From Methylococcales bacterium (GTDB lineage Bacteria > Pseudomonadota > Gammaproteobacteria > Methylococcales > Methylomonadaceae), in assembly GCA_028714175.1 (NCBI GenBank), contig JAQTMV010000001.1, forward strand, positions 1-64,000: a DNA stretch of 64,000 bases, in the 5' to 3' direction. Positions 8,236-17,625 of the stretch are shown piece after piece (the first letter of the stretch is position 1; each line of letters begins with the position of its first letter). Position numbers and translations under genes: made by a program. The notes below the pieces were generated by a model that saw only the letters and a program-made list of their open reading frames with translations, did no database searches and was not told where the DNA came from.

Positions 8236-8732
8236 TATATAAGGCTCAAGGCTCAAGGTTCAAGGCGAAAAAGAGGGACTATTTGCCTCTTTCACGAGTG
8301 GGCGGTTTTACCCTGCTTGAGCTTGTTGTTGTTTTGTTTATTGTCGTACTAGGTTTTTCTGTTGTCGGCATTAACCTTTCATCAGGGAATGAACCCACAG
8401 AAATCAAAGCCGCAGCCAGGGATATTGTTTCTGCTCTGCGTTATGCCAGGGGACAGGCTTTAATGTCCCATCAAGAAACTACGCTTGCCCTTGATCTTGC
8501 CGAAAACAACTATACTGTGAGCGGACGAGACAGAGTTTATATTATTCCCAAGACTATTGATATTACCGTGGTTACCGCACAAAGCGAGCTGAGAGGCGAA
8601 GGTTTGGGAAATATCCGTTTTTTTGCTGATGGCTCTTCAACAGGCGGCAGAATTACTTTGGAGCGGGGTAATACTGCCTGGCAAATCGATATTAACTGGT
8701 TAACCGGTCAGATTGAACTTGAACATAAATAA
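8232..8732 (+). CDS. gspH: Type II secretion minor pseudopilin GspH
   Basis: Minor pseudopilin, 166 residues. Prepilin motif RVGG|FTLLELVVVLFIVVLGF; the mature part has the GspH pattern ALRYARGQALMSHQE and a C-terminal FFADGSSTGGRI. Its ATG overlaps the gspG stop. The leader is unusually long (about 25 residues) because tandem 7-bp repeats (AAGGCTC, AAGGTTC, AAGGCGA; 8241-8268) are translated as KAQGSRFKAKK. Confidence 0.9.
   Translation: MIYKAQGSRFKAKKRDYLPLSRVGGFTLLELVVVLFIVVLGFSVVGINLSSGNEPTEIKAAARDIVSALRYARGQALMSHQETTLALDLAENNYTVSGRDRVYIIPKTIDITVVTAQSELRGEGLGNIRFFADGSSTGGRITLERGNTAWQIDINWLTGQIELEHK
8241..8268 (+). repeat. Tandem 7-bp repeat within the gspH leader
   Basis: Four heptamers in a row: AAGGCTC, AAGGCTC, AAGGTTC, AAGGCGA. 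They code for part of the GspH leader. The same kind of unit recurs at 9130, 17630 and 43443. Confidence 0.8.
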
Positions 8733-9129
8733 ACAGCAGGGTTTTTCTTTACTGGAAATTCTAATTGCGTTTTCGATTCTCGCGCTTTCGTTAGGCATTT
8801 TGCTAAAGATTTTTTCTGCTGGCGTTAATACTGCTCTAATTGGAGAGGATTATACGGCGGCTGTTCAAATTGCTGAAGGCTTAATGGCTAAAACAGGGGT
8901 GGAAAAACCATTGCAGGCAGGTCAGGAGGAAGGAAACGAAAATGAAAAATATCATTGGCTGGTTGTGGTCAGTCCGTTTGAGTTTAATCCTGAAAATAAC
9001 GATGTCTCGGCTATAACGGCGACGCTTTTTAAAGTTAAGGTTACCGTAAGTTGGGGCGATGATAATACCCACGCCAATGAAAGCCAGGTTGAATTAAGCA
9101 CTTTAAAATTAGTTAAAAAATCATTATGA
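8713..9129 (+). CDS. gspI: Type II secretion minor pseudopilin GspI
   Basis: Minor pseudopilin of the tip complex, 138 residues. Prepilin motif NKQQG|FSLLEILIAFSILALSLGI with Glu+5. It overlaps the end of gspH by 20 bp and has no ATG; the start is TTG at 8713 or 8719. Spacing and order G-H-I-J-K are those of canonical gsp operons. Confidence 0.88.
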   Translation: MNLNINKQQGFSLLEILIAFSILALSLGILLKIFSAGVNTALIGEDYTAAVQIAEGLMAKTGVEKPLQAGQEEGNENEKYHWLVVVSPFEFNPENNDVSAITATLFKVKVTVSWGDDNTHANESQVELSTLKLVKKSL

Positions 9130-9878
9130 GGCGAAAGGCGAAAACAGCTAGGTTGATAGCCTTTACGCCTAAAAGCCGGCATAAAGGCTTTACCCTGATT
9201 GAAGTGCTCATAGCCATGACGCTGTTGGGCATTATGGTCGTGCTACTGTTCAGCAGTTTAAAAATTTGCGCAGACAGTTGGGAGAAAGGCGAAAGCAAAA
9301 TAACCGATGTGAATGAAGTCGCAGTCGTTTATAATTTTTTTCAACGACATTTGTCTACAACTATGCCATTATGGAATGTTTTGTCAGAAGACGAGAGGAG
9401 TTTTTCTTTTCAAGGCAAAGCACAATCTTTACAATTCATTTCCGCTTTTCCTGCAAGTGCAGGTAGATCGGGTTTGCAGGTGTTTTCCTTAAATATGCAG
9501 GAAGAGGATAAAGAGCAGGCCATCATGGTGACTTTAACCCCATTTGTCCCAGTGGCTGAGGGCGAAGAATGGCACAAGGAAAAAGAAACGTTAATTAAGC
9601 ACGTAAGCGATTTTACGCTGGCTTATTTTGGGTCGGATGATGGAGTGAGTGAGGGTGCTTGGTCAAAGGAATGGCTGGATAAAGGTATTTTGCCTCGATT
9701 AGTTAAAATCAGCATCAAACTGGATAATGGAATTTTCTGGCCGGAGATGATTATTGACCTTAAAGTTACGGGTGCAAGCAACAACACAGATCTTGAAATT
9801 GATAATTCAAGCAATATTGACAATTCAGAAAATACGGACGATTTAAAACATATAGATGAGTCTGAGGCTGTCGAGTGA
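9126..9878 (+). CDS. gspJ: Type II secretion minor pseudopilin GspJ
   Basis: 250 residues. Prepilin motif SRHKG|FTLIEVLIAMTLLGIMVVL. ATG overlaps the gspI stop. The leader is about 22 residues and, like gspH, is built from heptamer repeats (GGCGAAA twice at 9130-9143, with inverted copies at 9157-9171). The C-terminus is an Asn/Asp/Ser/Glu-rich tail (NNTDLEIDNSSNIDNSENT) not usual in GspJ. Confidence 0.88.
   Translation: MRRKAKTARLIAFTPKSRHKGFTLIEVLIAMTLLGIMVVLLFSSLKICADSWEKGESKITDVNEVAVVYNFFQRHLSTTMPLWNVLSEDERSFSFQGKAQSLQFISAFPASAGRSGLQVFSLNMQEEDKEQAIMVTLTPFVPVAEGEEWHKEKETLIKHVSDFTLAYFGSDDGVSEGAWSKEWLDKGILPRLVKISIKLDNGIFWPEMIIDLKVTGASNNTDLEIDNSSNIDNSENTDDLKHIDESEAVE
9130..9143 (+). repeat. 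Tandem 7-bp repeat (GGCGAAA x2) at the gspJ start
   Basis: Two exact GGCGAAA units encode residues 2-6 of GspJ. About 15 bp downstream the complementary form GCCTTTACGCC appears, so the leader region can fold into an imperfect hairpin. Confidence 0.65.
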
Positions 9879-10831
9879 TAAGGCAAAAGGGCCTGGCACT
9901 GATTCTTGTGTTGTGGGTGTTGAGTCTACTGACTATTATGGCAGGCAGTTTTGCTCTTGGCATGCGCCGGGAAGTATCTATTATTGAAGGTATTAGAAAT
10001 AACGCTCAGGCCATGGCCATTGCAGAATCCGGTATTGCAATGGCAGAAATGATGTTGCTGAATCCTGACCAGAATAAACGTTGGCGTGCGGATGGCAGTA
10101 TTTATGAAATAAACTTTGCGGATGCCAAAGTTCGAGTACGGCTGTTATCCGAAACGGGTAAAATAGATATTAACAAAGCTGATCAAGCTTTATTGCAAGG
10201 GCTGATGCTCCAAGCCCCTGTGGAGGCCGAGCAACAAAACAGGCTAGTCAGCGCCATTCTTGACTGGCGTGATACGGATGATCTGGTGCATTTAGATGGC
10301 GCGGAAAAACAGGAATATCGGGACGCTGGTTTAAGCTATCAGCCTGGAAACAAACCTTTTCAGAGCGTTGAAGAATTACAGCTGGTATTGGGTCTGGATG
10401 CATCTGTGTTTAAAAGGATTGAGAACCTCGTTACTATTTATTCAGGGCAGCAGCAGGTTGATTTACGGCATGCCGCCAAAGAGGTGTTGCAGGTAATGCC
10501 CGGACTGGATGCAGGCCTGTTAGATGCCTACATTGCGGCGAGATTGGACAGCGCTGTAAATGGCTTACCTGTGCCGGCATTCCCGTCAAGCTTAGGACAA
10601 AACCTCTCCGTAGGACAAAATAATGCGTTTACCGTTATTTCTGAAGCACTGTTGAATGACGAATCAACTGCCGTGATAAGTGCGGTGATAAACCAATCCG
10701 ACGAAACTCAAGCAACTCCATTTCAGGTATTAAAATGGCAGCATGTAACGACAAATGATGCTTCATTATTTAGCGATGCTATGAGTGAATTATTAGTAAA
10801 ACAGTATGATGAACCTGAATTCAACAATTGA
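9875..10831 (+). CDS. gspK: Type II secretion minor pseudopilin GspK
   Basis: 318 residues, the large minor pseudopilin that caps the pseudopilus. The N-terminus MIRQKG|LALILVLWVLSLLTIMAGS is a prepilin motif lacking the +5 Glu, as is typical of GspK. The globular domain includes GKIDINKADQALLQGLM and ILDWRDTDD. ATG overlaps the gspJ stop by 4 bp. Confidence 0.9.
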   Translation: MIRQKGLALILVLWVLSLLTIMAGSFALGMRREVSIIEGIRNNAQAMAIAESGIAMAEMMLLNPDQNKRWRADGSIYEINFADAKVRVRLLSETGKIDINKADQALLQGLMLQAPVEAEQQNRLVSAILDWRDTDDLVHLDGAEKQEYRDAGLSYQPGNKPFQSVEELQLVLGLDASVFKRIENLVTIYSGQQQVDLRHAAKEVLQVMPGLDAGLLDAYIAARLDSAVNGLPVPAFPSSLGQNLSVGQNNAFTVISEALLNDESTAVISAVINQSDETQATPFQVLKWQHVTTNDASLFSDAMSELLVKQYDEPEFNN

Positions 10832-11915
10832 TCTGGACTTTAAGCAGTTCTTTCGCTGGTGGAAGCGAGAACTTCGCTTTCTCGTACCTGAAAAATTAAA
10901 GCAGCTTGTTAATGTCAAAGAAGGCTTTATCATTGTTCGCCCTGATGGCAATCAGTTAGAACTGACTTATGAACTAAATGGCCAGACTGAATTCCTGGCA
11001 AGATTAGATCGAAATGAATTTGGTGCAGATCAATATAAAGCATTGAGGGCAACAGATGAAAGGATTGATAAAGCAACAATAATAATCAGGCTGGCTCGAC
11101 AGGACGGTATTCAAAAGGAGCTGGCTTTGCCAGCTGCCGCAAAAGGTAATCTGTATCAGGTTGCCGCTTATGAGCTTGACCGTTATACACCGTTTAAAGA
11201 AAACCAGGTTTATTTCGCTGTTAAACCGCTAGATGTTGTTAATGAGCCTGGTCAAATCAGAATTAAGTTAGTAATAGCGACCAGAGAATTTCTTGATACG
11301 CTCTGCGAAGATATTACAGCAATGGGCATGGTGCCATTATTTGCTGATTATGAAGATGCACCCAATACTCTTGAACAAAATGATGGCTATTATAATTTGT
11401 TGCGCGATATTCTAAGACAGAAGACAAGAAAAACACCGCGTTTAATTTACTCAGCACTTATAACATCGGTATGTATACTGCTGGCAGCTGTTATAGCGCT
11501 GCCGGTGTGGTTTGAATATCGGGAGGTCAAGGCATTAGAACTTAAAACCGCGGCTTTGGAGAAAGATGCCAGGAAGGTTAAGGCATTGCAATCGGACATT
11601 GATGCTGTGATTGACGAAACCCGTCAACTGATTGATGAGAAAAATGCTAAACCTCCAGTGATTGAAATGTTGAATGTGTTAAGCATGCTAATAAAAGATG
11701 ATACCTGGCTGAGCTATGCACAATACTCAGACGGGCATTTGCAAATACAGGGTGAGTCTCCGGCGGCCTCAACATTGATTGCTGTGCTGGAAGCATCTGA
11801 ATTATTTGCCAACGCCCGATTTGTTTCGCCGGTTACCCAGGATAGCATCAGCAAGCTTGAGCGATTTCAAATTACCGTTGATGTGACTAAAGCTGGCGGC
11901 ATTGATGGCAAATAG
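10806..11915 (+). CDS. gspL: Type II secretion inner-membrane platform protein GspL (PilN-domain type)
   Basis: 369 residues. A cytoplasmic actin-like N-terminal domain (about 1-210) is followed by one transmembrane helix (about 215-237, LIYSALITSVCILLAAVIAL), then a coiled coil and a PilN-like periplasmic domain. GspL normally anchors the ATPase GspE to the inner membrane with GspM; neither gspE nor gspF is in this window. Overlaps gspK by 26 bp; ATG at 10806 or 10809. Confidence 0.85.
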   Translation: MMNLNSTIDLDFKQFFRWWKRELRFLVPEKLKQLVNVKEGFIIVRPDGNQLELTYELNGQTEFLARLDRNEFGADQYKALRATDERIDKATIIIRLARQDGIQKELALPAAAKGNLYQVAAYELDRYTPFKENQVYFAVKPLDVVNEPGQIRIKLVIATREFLDTLCEDITAMGMVPLFADYEDAPNTLEQNDGYYNLLRDILRQKTRKTPRLIYSALITSVCILLAAVIALPVWFEYREVKALELKTAALEKDARKVKALQSDIDAVIDETRQLIDEKNAKPPVIEMLNVLSMLIKDDTWLSYAQYSDGHLQIQGESPAASTLIAVLEASELFANARFVSPVTQDSISKLERFQITVDVTKAGGIDGK

Positions 11916-11925
11916 AGGAAACTAG

Positions 11926-12504
11926 GTGCGTGTTTCTACGGCACATCAACGTTGGTTTGCAGTCGGTTTATTGGTTGCAGTAATACTGATCTTTAGCATG
12001 ACTGTTATAGCCCCTTTGGTCAGCAAAGGCATGGAGTTGCATGACGCTAAAAATAGCCTTGTTTTCAGGCTACAACAATATGAACGGATTTCAGCCAAAA
12101 AAGAGTCTGTTATTGCCAGTATGGCTACAATTAAACAGCAGCATGATAAGCAGGGTTATTTTAATAGCCAGAAAACCGATGCACTGGCATCTGCCGAGAT
12201 GCAGGAGTTTATTAAAAAAACGATTGTCGATGCCGGCGGACAATTGAGCAGCACCCAGGCGCTTCCAGTCAGCAATGATGATAAATTTAGCCGGATAACC
12301 GTTAGAGTAAGAATGAGAGGGAATAGTGAAGTCTTGCGGGCGGTGCTTTACAAGATAGAAACATCCACCCCGTTTATTATTATTAACCAGCTGGATATAA
12401 GACCGATGCGCGGCAGTAGAAATAGAACGACGCGCCAATTTGAACCCAGTAATGAATTAAACGTAAATTTTCAGGCGGTGAGTTTTATGAGAAAGCAACC
12501 ATAA
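11926..12504 (+). CDS. gspM: Type II secretion platform protein GspM
   Basis: 192 residues with an N-terminal membrane anchor (FAVGLLVAVILIFSMTVIAPL), a coiled coil and a ferredoxin-like periplasmic domain, the layout of GspM. Starts at GTG 11926, with GAGGAAAC just upstream. Its stop overlaps the ATG of the next gene (TAATG). Assignment rests on topology and position between gspL and the GspC/N-like gene. Confidence 0.82.
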   Translation: MRVSTAHQRWFAVGLLVAVILIFSMTVIAPLVSKGMELHDAKNSLVFRLQQYERISAKKESVIASMATIKQQHDKQGYFNSQKTDALASAEMQEFIKKTIVDAGGQLSSTQALPVSNDDKFSRITVRVRMRGNSEVLRAVLYKIETSTPFIIINQLDIRPMRGSRNRTTRQFEPSNELNVNFQAVSFMRKQP

Positions 12505-13121
12505 TGAATAGTAAGCTCATGTCTGTGTTAGCCCTTGTTTGCACAGTGTTAGTATTGATTATTATCGGTGAGTGGCTCTATGCAGTGCAGGCGCAAAAGC
12601 GATCATTAGCGCCAACAACTTCCAAGGAAACAAAAATATCCCTTGATGAGATGCCCGGTATAGAGTTGTCCAGGCAAACCGAAGAAAGTTATGCGGATAT
12701 GGTAGCCAGGCCTTTGTTCATTAAAGGCAGAAAACCTGTAGATGAACCCAGTCGTGAAGAAGTCCAGGGTTTCACCTTAGCCAATACCTTCGACTGGCAA
12801 CTGAATGGAGTCTATTCCACGAAACAAGGTCTATTTGCATTGTTCAGCCGGTCTACATCAAAGGTTCCTAAAGATAATTATCGCAAGATAACAGCAGACG
12901 CAGATCTTGATGGCTGGAAGCTGACTGAAATTCACAAGGATAGGGTCCTGTTAAAGCAAGGTGATCAGCAAAAGGAATTACTGCTTCGAAAACCAAAAAT
13001 CAAGGAATCTCCCATAAAACCTTCTATACCTAACAAGCCCAACGCACCAAATATGCCTAACATACCTAATAGCCGTCAACTTCCGTCAGGCGATTTTGAG
13101 AATAAAAATGAACACTTTTAA
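12504..13121 (+). CDS. GspC/GspN-like type II secretion protein with HR domain
   Basis: 205 residues: one N-terminal transmembrane helix (SVLALVCTVLVLIIIGEWLYAV), then MVARPLFIKGRKP and a homology-region-type beta domain with FDWQLNGVYS, then DGWKLTEIHKDRVLLKQGD. This resembles the HR domain of GspC/PulC, which contacts the secretin N0 domain. No PDZ or coiled-coil region follows; instead the C-terminus is a Pro-Asn tail (IPNKPNAPNMPNIPN). In operons of this order the gene is often named gspN; which name fits better is uncertain. Confidence 0.68.
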   Translation: MNSKLMSVLALVCTVLVLIIIGEWLYAVQAQKRSLAPTTSKETKISLDEMPGIELSRQTEESYADMVARPLFIKGRKPVDEPSREEVQGFTLANTFDWQLNGVYSTKQGLFALFSRSTSKVPKDNYRKITADADLDGWKLTEIHKDRVLLKQGDQQKELLLRKPKIKESPIKPSIPNKPNAPNMPNIPNSRQLPSGDFENKNEHF

Positions 13122-15474
13122 AAAAATAGCAACAACCTCCTGCTTTGTGGTTGTGGGTTTATCGCTTGGCAGTTGTGAGTTATTAGGCCCTAAGCAAGCA
13201 GTCAAGCAGACGTTGGCTCCAGTAGCAAAGGAGCAACCGGATGTTGTTTATAAAGAACTGCAAAACAAGCCGCCCATTACCGAAACAACGCAGTCAAAGA
13301 GTGAGTTGTATCCAGGAACAGACCGTTTTGTATCCGGTAAAGCACCTCAACACAGAAGAGCTAGCCCAACAGGCGCAGGTTCATATAGCCTGAATTTTGA
13401 CGAAGCTGATCTTGGCGAAGTGGCAAAAGTTATTTTGAGCGATATCCTCGGACAAAATTATGTACTAAGCCCAAAAGTAGCAGGTAAAGTCACGTTACAA
13501 ACAACCGAGCCATTAACCAAGGAGGAATTACTGCCTACGCTGGAAATGGTCTTGCGTATGAATAATGCGGCTTTGGTTAAGGATGGCCGAATTTATCATA
13601 TTGAACCTGCCGCAGAAGCTTTATACAGTTCCAGCATATCCAGCGGCAGAACAGGGTATCAGACCAGAGTCATACCTGTTAAAAATGTGGCAGTTCAGGA
13701 TATTGCTGAAATTTTGAAACCACTGGTGCATGAAAAAACCATACTCAATGTCGATGGTGCACGCAATATTCTGGTGGCTTCCGGGACAGCCGATGAAATG
13801 GCCAGGGTTATGGATATGGTAAGTACATTTGATATTGATGTGTTAAAAGGCCGTTCTTTCGGCTTGTTCCCATTGGCCCATGTAGACCCGGAAACAGTTA
13901 TTGACGAGCTGGAAAGTATTTTTTATCAAAAAGCTAAAGCCGGCGAGTCAGAGTTTTTTCAGTTTATTCCTATAGAGCGATTAAATGCCGTTTTGGCTGT
14001 TACTCATCAGGCACGGTATCTGGAAGATATTGAAAGCTGGGTTACCAGGCTGGATAGAGCCAACACGGCCAGTGGCGGCGGTGTAAATGTCTACAAGGTT
14101 CAACATGTGGATGCCGAGGAATTGGCGGACACCTTGAATGAAATTTTTACTGGCGCCGCAAAAAAAGACAAGTCAGCAAAGGTGGCACCGGGGCACAAAG
14201 CATCTACTATGACCAATAAAGGACCGACCAGTACCGGTACTCAGCCAACTATGCCAACCGGCAATCTGGCATCCTTACCCTTCAATCAACCTAATGAAAA
14301 TTCATCGGCAGATAATGCCCCGTCCGGCAATCCGGGGGCCTTCGCCCTCAATCAGTCTGGTGAAAATTCATCGGCAGGTAATGCGCCGCTAGGCAATCCG
14401 GGAGCCTTCGCCCTCAATCAGTCTGATAAAAAATTATCGGCAGGCAATCAAAGCGCTGGAGACGCTCATGTGGCCAATGTCGGCGAGGTAAAAATAATCG
14501 CTGATAAAGCGAATAACGCGGTAGTTATTGTTTCTACGCCTCGCGAGTATGATACGATTCTTCCAGTCATCAAACAGCTCGATATAATGCCGTTGCAGGT
14601 ATTGATTGATGCGTCAGTAGTCTCGGTCAGGTTGACGGATAATTTACAGTACGGCATAGAGTGGTTTCTCAGACAAGGAAACACTGCAATCGGTAGCAAT
14701 TTAGGGGGTAGCGCTTTAGGAGGAATTAGGCTAGGAGATCTGGCCGCTGATGCGGCCACCGCCTTCGCAACAGGTGGACTTAGCGTGGTACAGAACTCGG
14801 GTTCTGTAAAGGCTATTTTGCATGCGCAAGCAGCTAAAGGTAACGTTGATGTCATTTCATCGCCGTCTTTAATGGTGTTGAATAATCAGGAAGCGAAAAT
14901 AAATGTCGGTCAACAAGTACCCATCTCAACCGGCTCCTCATCGGTTCCTATCGCTGGCGGGGCGACTCCCAGCTTTGCTCAATCCAATTCAATTCAATAT
15001 AAGGATACCGGCGTCACCCTGGAAGTTACGCCCAGGGTTAATGCGAACGGTATGGTTATTATGGAAATCAAGCAAATTGTCAGTAGCGTAGTGAATATAC
15101 CAACTCAAGATTCTACTCAAACTCAACAACAAACCCCGACCATTGATAAAAAAGAGATTGAAAGTTCCGTGGCTGTACTGGACGGTGAAACGATAGCGTT
15201 AGGCGGCTTGATTGATGAACAAAACACTGAGAACAAAAATGGGATTCCCTGGTTATATCAACTGCCGTTGATAGGGCCATTGTTTGGAAGTACAAAATAT
15301 GATAAAATTAAAAATGAACTGGTTGTCCTGATCACGCCGCGCGTGGTAAAAAGCAAGCAGGATTCCAGACAGGTTACTGATGAATTCAAACGCAAATTAA
15401 CCGGAATTTATCAAGATGTATCAACTTATAACTATGAACCGACCATGGGCGAAGAAGGAAAGCAAATTCCTTAA
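13108..15474 (+). CDS. gspD: Type II secretion outer-membrane secretin GspD
   Basis: Forms the outer-membrane exit channel. 788 residues. Lipoprotein-type signal ending LSLGSC, so it is probably lipidated. N0-N3 domains occupy roughly residues 90-460, and the C-terminal secretin domain contains VISSPSLMVLNNQEAKI, VGQQVPI, TGVTLEVTPRVN and GGLIDEQ...LPLIGPLFG. The N3 region contains a three-fold 22-residue repeat (14281-14451). ATG at 13108 chosen; a TTG 12 bases upstream is in frame. Overlaps the preceding gene by 14 bp; last gene of the operon. Confidence 0.94.
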   Translation: MNTFKKIATTSCFVVVGLSLGSCELLGPKQAVKQTLAPVAKEQPDVVYKELQNKPPITETTQSKSELYPGTDRFVSGKAPQHRRASPTGAGSYSLNFDEADLGEVAKVILSDILGQNYVLSPKVAGKVTLQTTEPLTKEELLPTLEMVLRMNNAALVKDGRIYHIEPAAEALYSSSISSGRTGYQTRVIPVKNVAVQDIAEILKPLVHEKTILNVDGARNILVASGTADEMARVMDMVSTFDIDVLKGRSFGLFPLAHVDPETVIDELESIFYQKAKAGESEFFQFIPIERLNAVLAVTHQARYLEDIESWVTRLDRANTASGGGVNVYKVQHVDAEELADTLNEIFTGAAKKDKSAKVAPGHKASTMTNKGPTSTGTQPTMPTGNLASLPFNQPNENSSADNAPSGNPGAFALNQSGENSSAGNAPLGNPGAFALNQSDKKLSAGNQSAGDAHVANVGEVKIIADKANNAVVIVSTPREYDTILPVIKQLDIMPLQVLIDASVVSVRLTDNLQYGIEWFLRQGNTAIGSNLGGSALGGIRLGDLAADAATAFATGGLSVVQNSGSVKAILHAQAAKGNVDVISSPSLMVLNNQEAKINVGQQVPISTGSSSVPIAGGATPSFAQSNSIQYKDTGVTLEVTPRVNANGMVIMEIKQIVSSVVNIPTQDSTQTQQQTPTIDKKEIESSVAVLDGETIALGGLIDEQNTENKNGIPWLYQLPLIGPLFGSTKYDKIKNELVVLITPRVVKSKQDSRQVTDEFKRKLTGIYQDVSTYNYEPTMGEEGKQIP
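14281..14451 (+). repeat. 66-bp tandem repeat in gspD
   Basis: Two full units (14281-14346, 14347-14412) and a partial third (14413-14451) encode imperfect 22-residue repeats: NQPNENSSADNAPSGNPGAFA, then NQSGENSSAGNAPLGNPGAFA, then NQSDKKLSAGNQ. The low-complexity Asn/Ser/Gly/Ala insert lies in the N3 loop of the secretin. Confidence 0.85.
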
Positions 15475-15602
15475 TTAGCTATGTAATCATGTGTATGGAT
15501 TTGTTGGCAGTTGTGCAGGGTATGCACCAGAAGTAAGCCGGTAAAGTTTTGTTTGGACGAGTTAAAAATTAGTAACTGATCTGGCGAAAGGGGATATCAA
15601 TC

Positions 15603-16502
15603 TCAACATTTAATTTCTTTGGCGGCTAACAGCAATTCAGCAATAAAATGCTGACTGTATAAAGGCAAATAATTATGTTTTAAATAGGCTATTTTAGTCC
15701 TTGAACCGGGAATCAGATGAGATAAGTCCCTTGCCACCAAATCCCAATCTGCCAGCGGGTCATAGGCCATAGCGGCGACAAGGCCGACACCCATCCCCAG
15801 TCGCACATATGTTTTTATCACATCGGTATCAGCGGCCGCCAGGATAATATCCAGTTCCAGTCCTGTGTTTTTAAAGGCACTCTCAATATTTGACCGCCCG
15901 GTGTAACCGAAGCTATAGGTAAGAATGGGAAAAGTGGCCAAGCGTTCAAGAGTAATATCACCCTCACTTAGCGGATGTTGCTGCGGCAACACCAGGGCAT
16001 GATGCCATTCATAACATTGTTCAATAACCAGATCAGCCACTTCATCAACTCTCTCGGTGCAGATGGCAATATCGGCTTTACCCGTATGCAACTGATCAAT
16101 CAGTTGTTCCGGCGACGCTTGTACCATGTAGATACTAACTCCTGGATATTTTTTCCTGAACCGTTGAATAGGCGCAGGTAAAAAATACTTGGCCTGGGTA
16201 TGGGTGGTCGCAAGGTGCAAAATACCCTGATTACTGTCAAGATAATCGGCGGCTATGTTTTGAATGTTTGTCTTGGCTCTGTTAATGGTTGCAACCTCTT
16301 CCATAATACGAATTCCCAACGTAGTCATGCCGATCAGTTTTTTACCCTGTCGTTCAAATAAAGGCGAGCCTAACTCGGACTCAAAAAGTTGCAATTGCCG
16401 GCTCACCGCCGATTGCACAATGTGCATTTTTTCCGCTGCTTTGGAGAGATTTAAATTTGTTTCCTGAAGCACACGAAGTAATTCAATTTGACTCAAATTC
16501 AT
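15603..16502 (-). CDS. cysB: CysB-type LysR-family regulator of sulfur assimilation
   Basis: 299 residues. N-terminal winged helix NLNLSKAAEKMHIVQSAVSRQ is the CysB/Cbl signature, followed by the LysR effector domain with THTQAKYFLPAPIQRFRKKYP. CysB activates sulfate uptake genes when N-acetylserine is present. It is the last gene of the sulfate operon, 1 bp after cysA, so the regulator is probably co-transcribed with its targets. Cbl is the alternative name. Confidence 0.9.
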   Translation of the reverse strand: MNLSQIELLRVLQETNLNLSKAAEKMHIVQSAVSRQLQLFESELGSPLFERQGKKLIGMTTLGIRIMEEVATINRAKTNIQNIAADYLDSNQGILHLATTHTQAKYFLPAPIQRFRKKYPGVSIYMVQASPEQLIDQLHTGKADIAICTERVDEVADLVIEQCYEWHHALVLPQQHPLSEGDITLERLATFPILTYSFGYTGRSNIESAFKNTGLELDIILAAADTDVIKTYVRLGMGVGLVAAMAYDPLADWDLVARDLSHLIPGSRTKIAYLKHNYLPLYSQHFIAELLLAAKEIKC

Positions 16503-16503
16503 G

Positions 16504-17547
16504 CTAATGAAACCAGTGCGCCTGGCGTATCCTCAGGTCAACTTTGTCGCCTCTGTTCAATTTTAGTTGATTAAACTGGTCATTGGGCATTTCTGCAATA
16601 ACGGGTGCAGCTGAACCATTGGCATCATTTTTGACCAGCTCAAGACGAATCAGCCCCCCCAGATGTTGCCAGTCCTTCAGGGTTGCAGGCGAATTATTCT
16701 CGGGTTTAGCTTTTTCAATGACAATATCATGAGGGCGGACATGCGCGATTTTACCTTCCTGATTTGGAGTTAGTAATCCTGCTGTTTGCAGCCAGTCGGT
16801 ATCATGCTCGTCCAGATCAAAAATATTGGTCTGTCCGATAAAACGCGAGACAAAAGCATTGGCTGGATGATCGTAAATATCGCTGGGTGAGCCTTGCTGT
16901 TCGATACGCCCATGATTAAGCACGACAACCTGACTGGCCACTTCCATGGCTTCTTCCTGGTCGTGGGTAACAAAAATACTGGTGACATTCAATTCATGAT
17001 GCAAGTTTCGTATCCAGTGCCGCAAATCCTTACGCACACTGGCATCCAGAGCGCCAAACGGTTCATCCAATAATAATACGGAGGGTTCTACTGCCAATGC
17101 ACGAGCCAGAGCGATACGCTGACGTTGACCGCCGGAAAGCTGGTCAGGAAAACGGTCATGCAGCCAATCCAGTTGCACCAGTTCCAGCAAGGCATGAACT
17201 TTTTTAACGATTTCGGCTTCACTCGGTCTTTCCTTACGCGGCTTGACTCTTAAACCAAAAGCTACGTTATCAAATACGGTCATATGCCGAAATAACGCAT
17301 AATGTTGAAACACAAAACCGATATGGCGGTTTTTAACCGGTTGGTCGGTGACCTTGTCGCCTTTTAAAAAGACATCGCCGTCATCGGCTTGTTCGAGACC
17401 GGCAATGATGCGCAGCAAGGTGGTTTTACCGCAGCCGGAGGGGCCCAATAATGCGACCAATTCACCTTCGGGAATTTCCAGACTGATATTGTCGAGCGCG
17501 GTAAACGCGCCGAAATGTTTATTGATATGGCTTACTGTAATACTCAT
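16504..17547 (-). CDS. cysA: Sulfate/thiosulfate ABC transporter ATP-binding protein
   Basis: 347 residues. Walker [10 protein letters not shown] (about residues 34-42), Q-loop FVFQHYALF, signature LSGGQRQR, Walker [13 protein letters not shown] and switch His in VTHDQEEA, then the C-terminal TOBE-like regulatory region. It energises uptake through CysT and CysW; the neighbours fix its substrate as sulfate or thiosulfate. Confidence 0.95.
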   Translation of the reverse strand: MSITVSHINKHFGAFTALDNISLEIPEGELVALLGPSGCGKTTLLRIIAGLEQADDGDVFLKGDKVTDQPVKNRHIGFVFQHYALFRHMTVFDNVAFGLRVKPRKERPSEAEIVKKVHALLELVQLDWLHDRFPDQLSGGQRQRIALARALAVEPSVLLLDEPFGALDASVRKDLRHWIRNLHHELNVTSIFVTHDQEEAMEVASQVVVLNHGRIEQQGSPSDIYDHPANAFVSRFIGQTNIFDLDEHDTDWLQTAGLLTPNQEGKIAHVRPHDIVIEKAKPENNSPATLKDWQHLGGLIRLELVKNDANGSAAPVIAEMPNDQFNQLKLNRGDKVDLRIRQAHWFH

Positions 17548-17625
17548 GGGATGTCTCTAAATATATTAAATTCAGGTGAAAGATGAATGGCACAAGGCGA
17601 AAGAGGAAAACCTTCTCTGTCCAGG

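Noticed and set aside
8241-8268. Heptamer array considered as a CRISPR or minisatellite
   Set aside because: Units are 7 bp without spacers; nothing in the window has the repeat-spacer pattern of CRISPR.
14466-14855. 129-codon minus-strand frame opposite gspD
   Set aside because: Antisense to the conserved secretin region; no independent coding sign.
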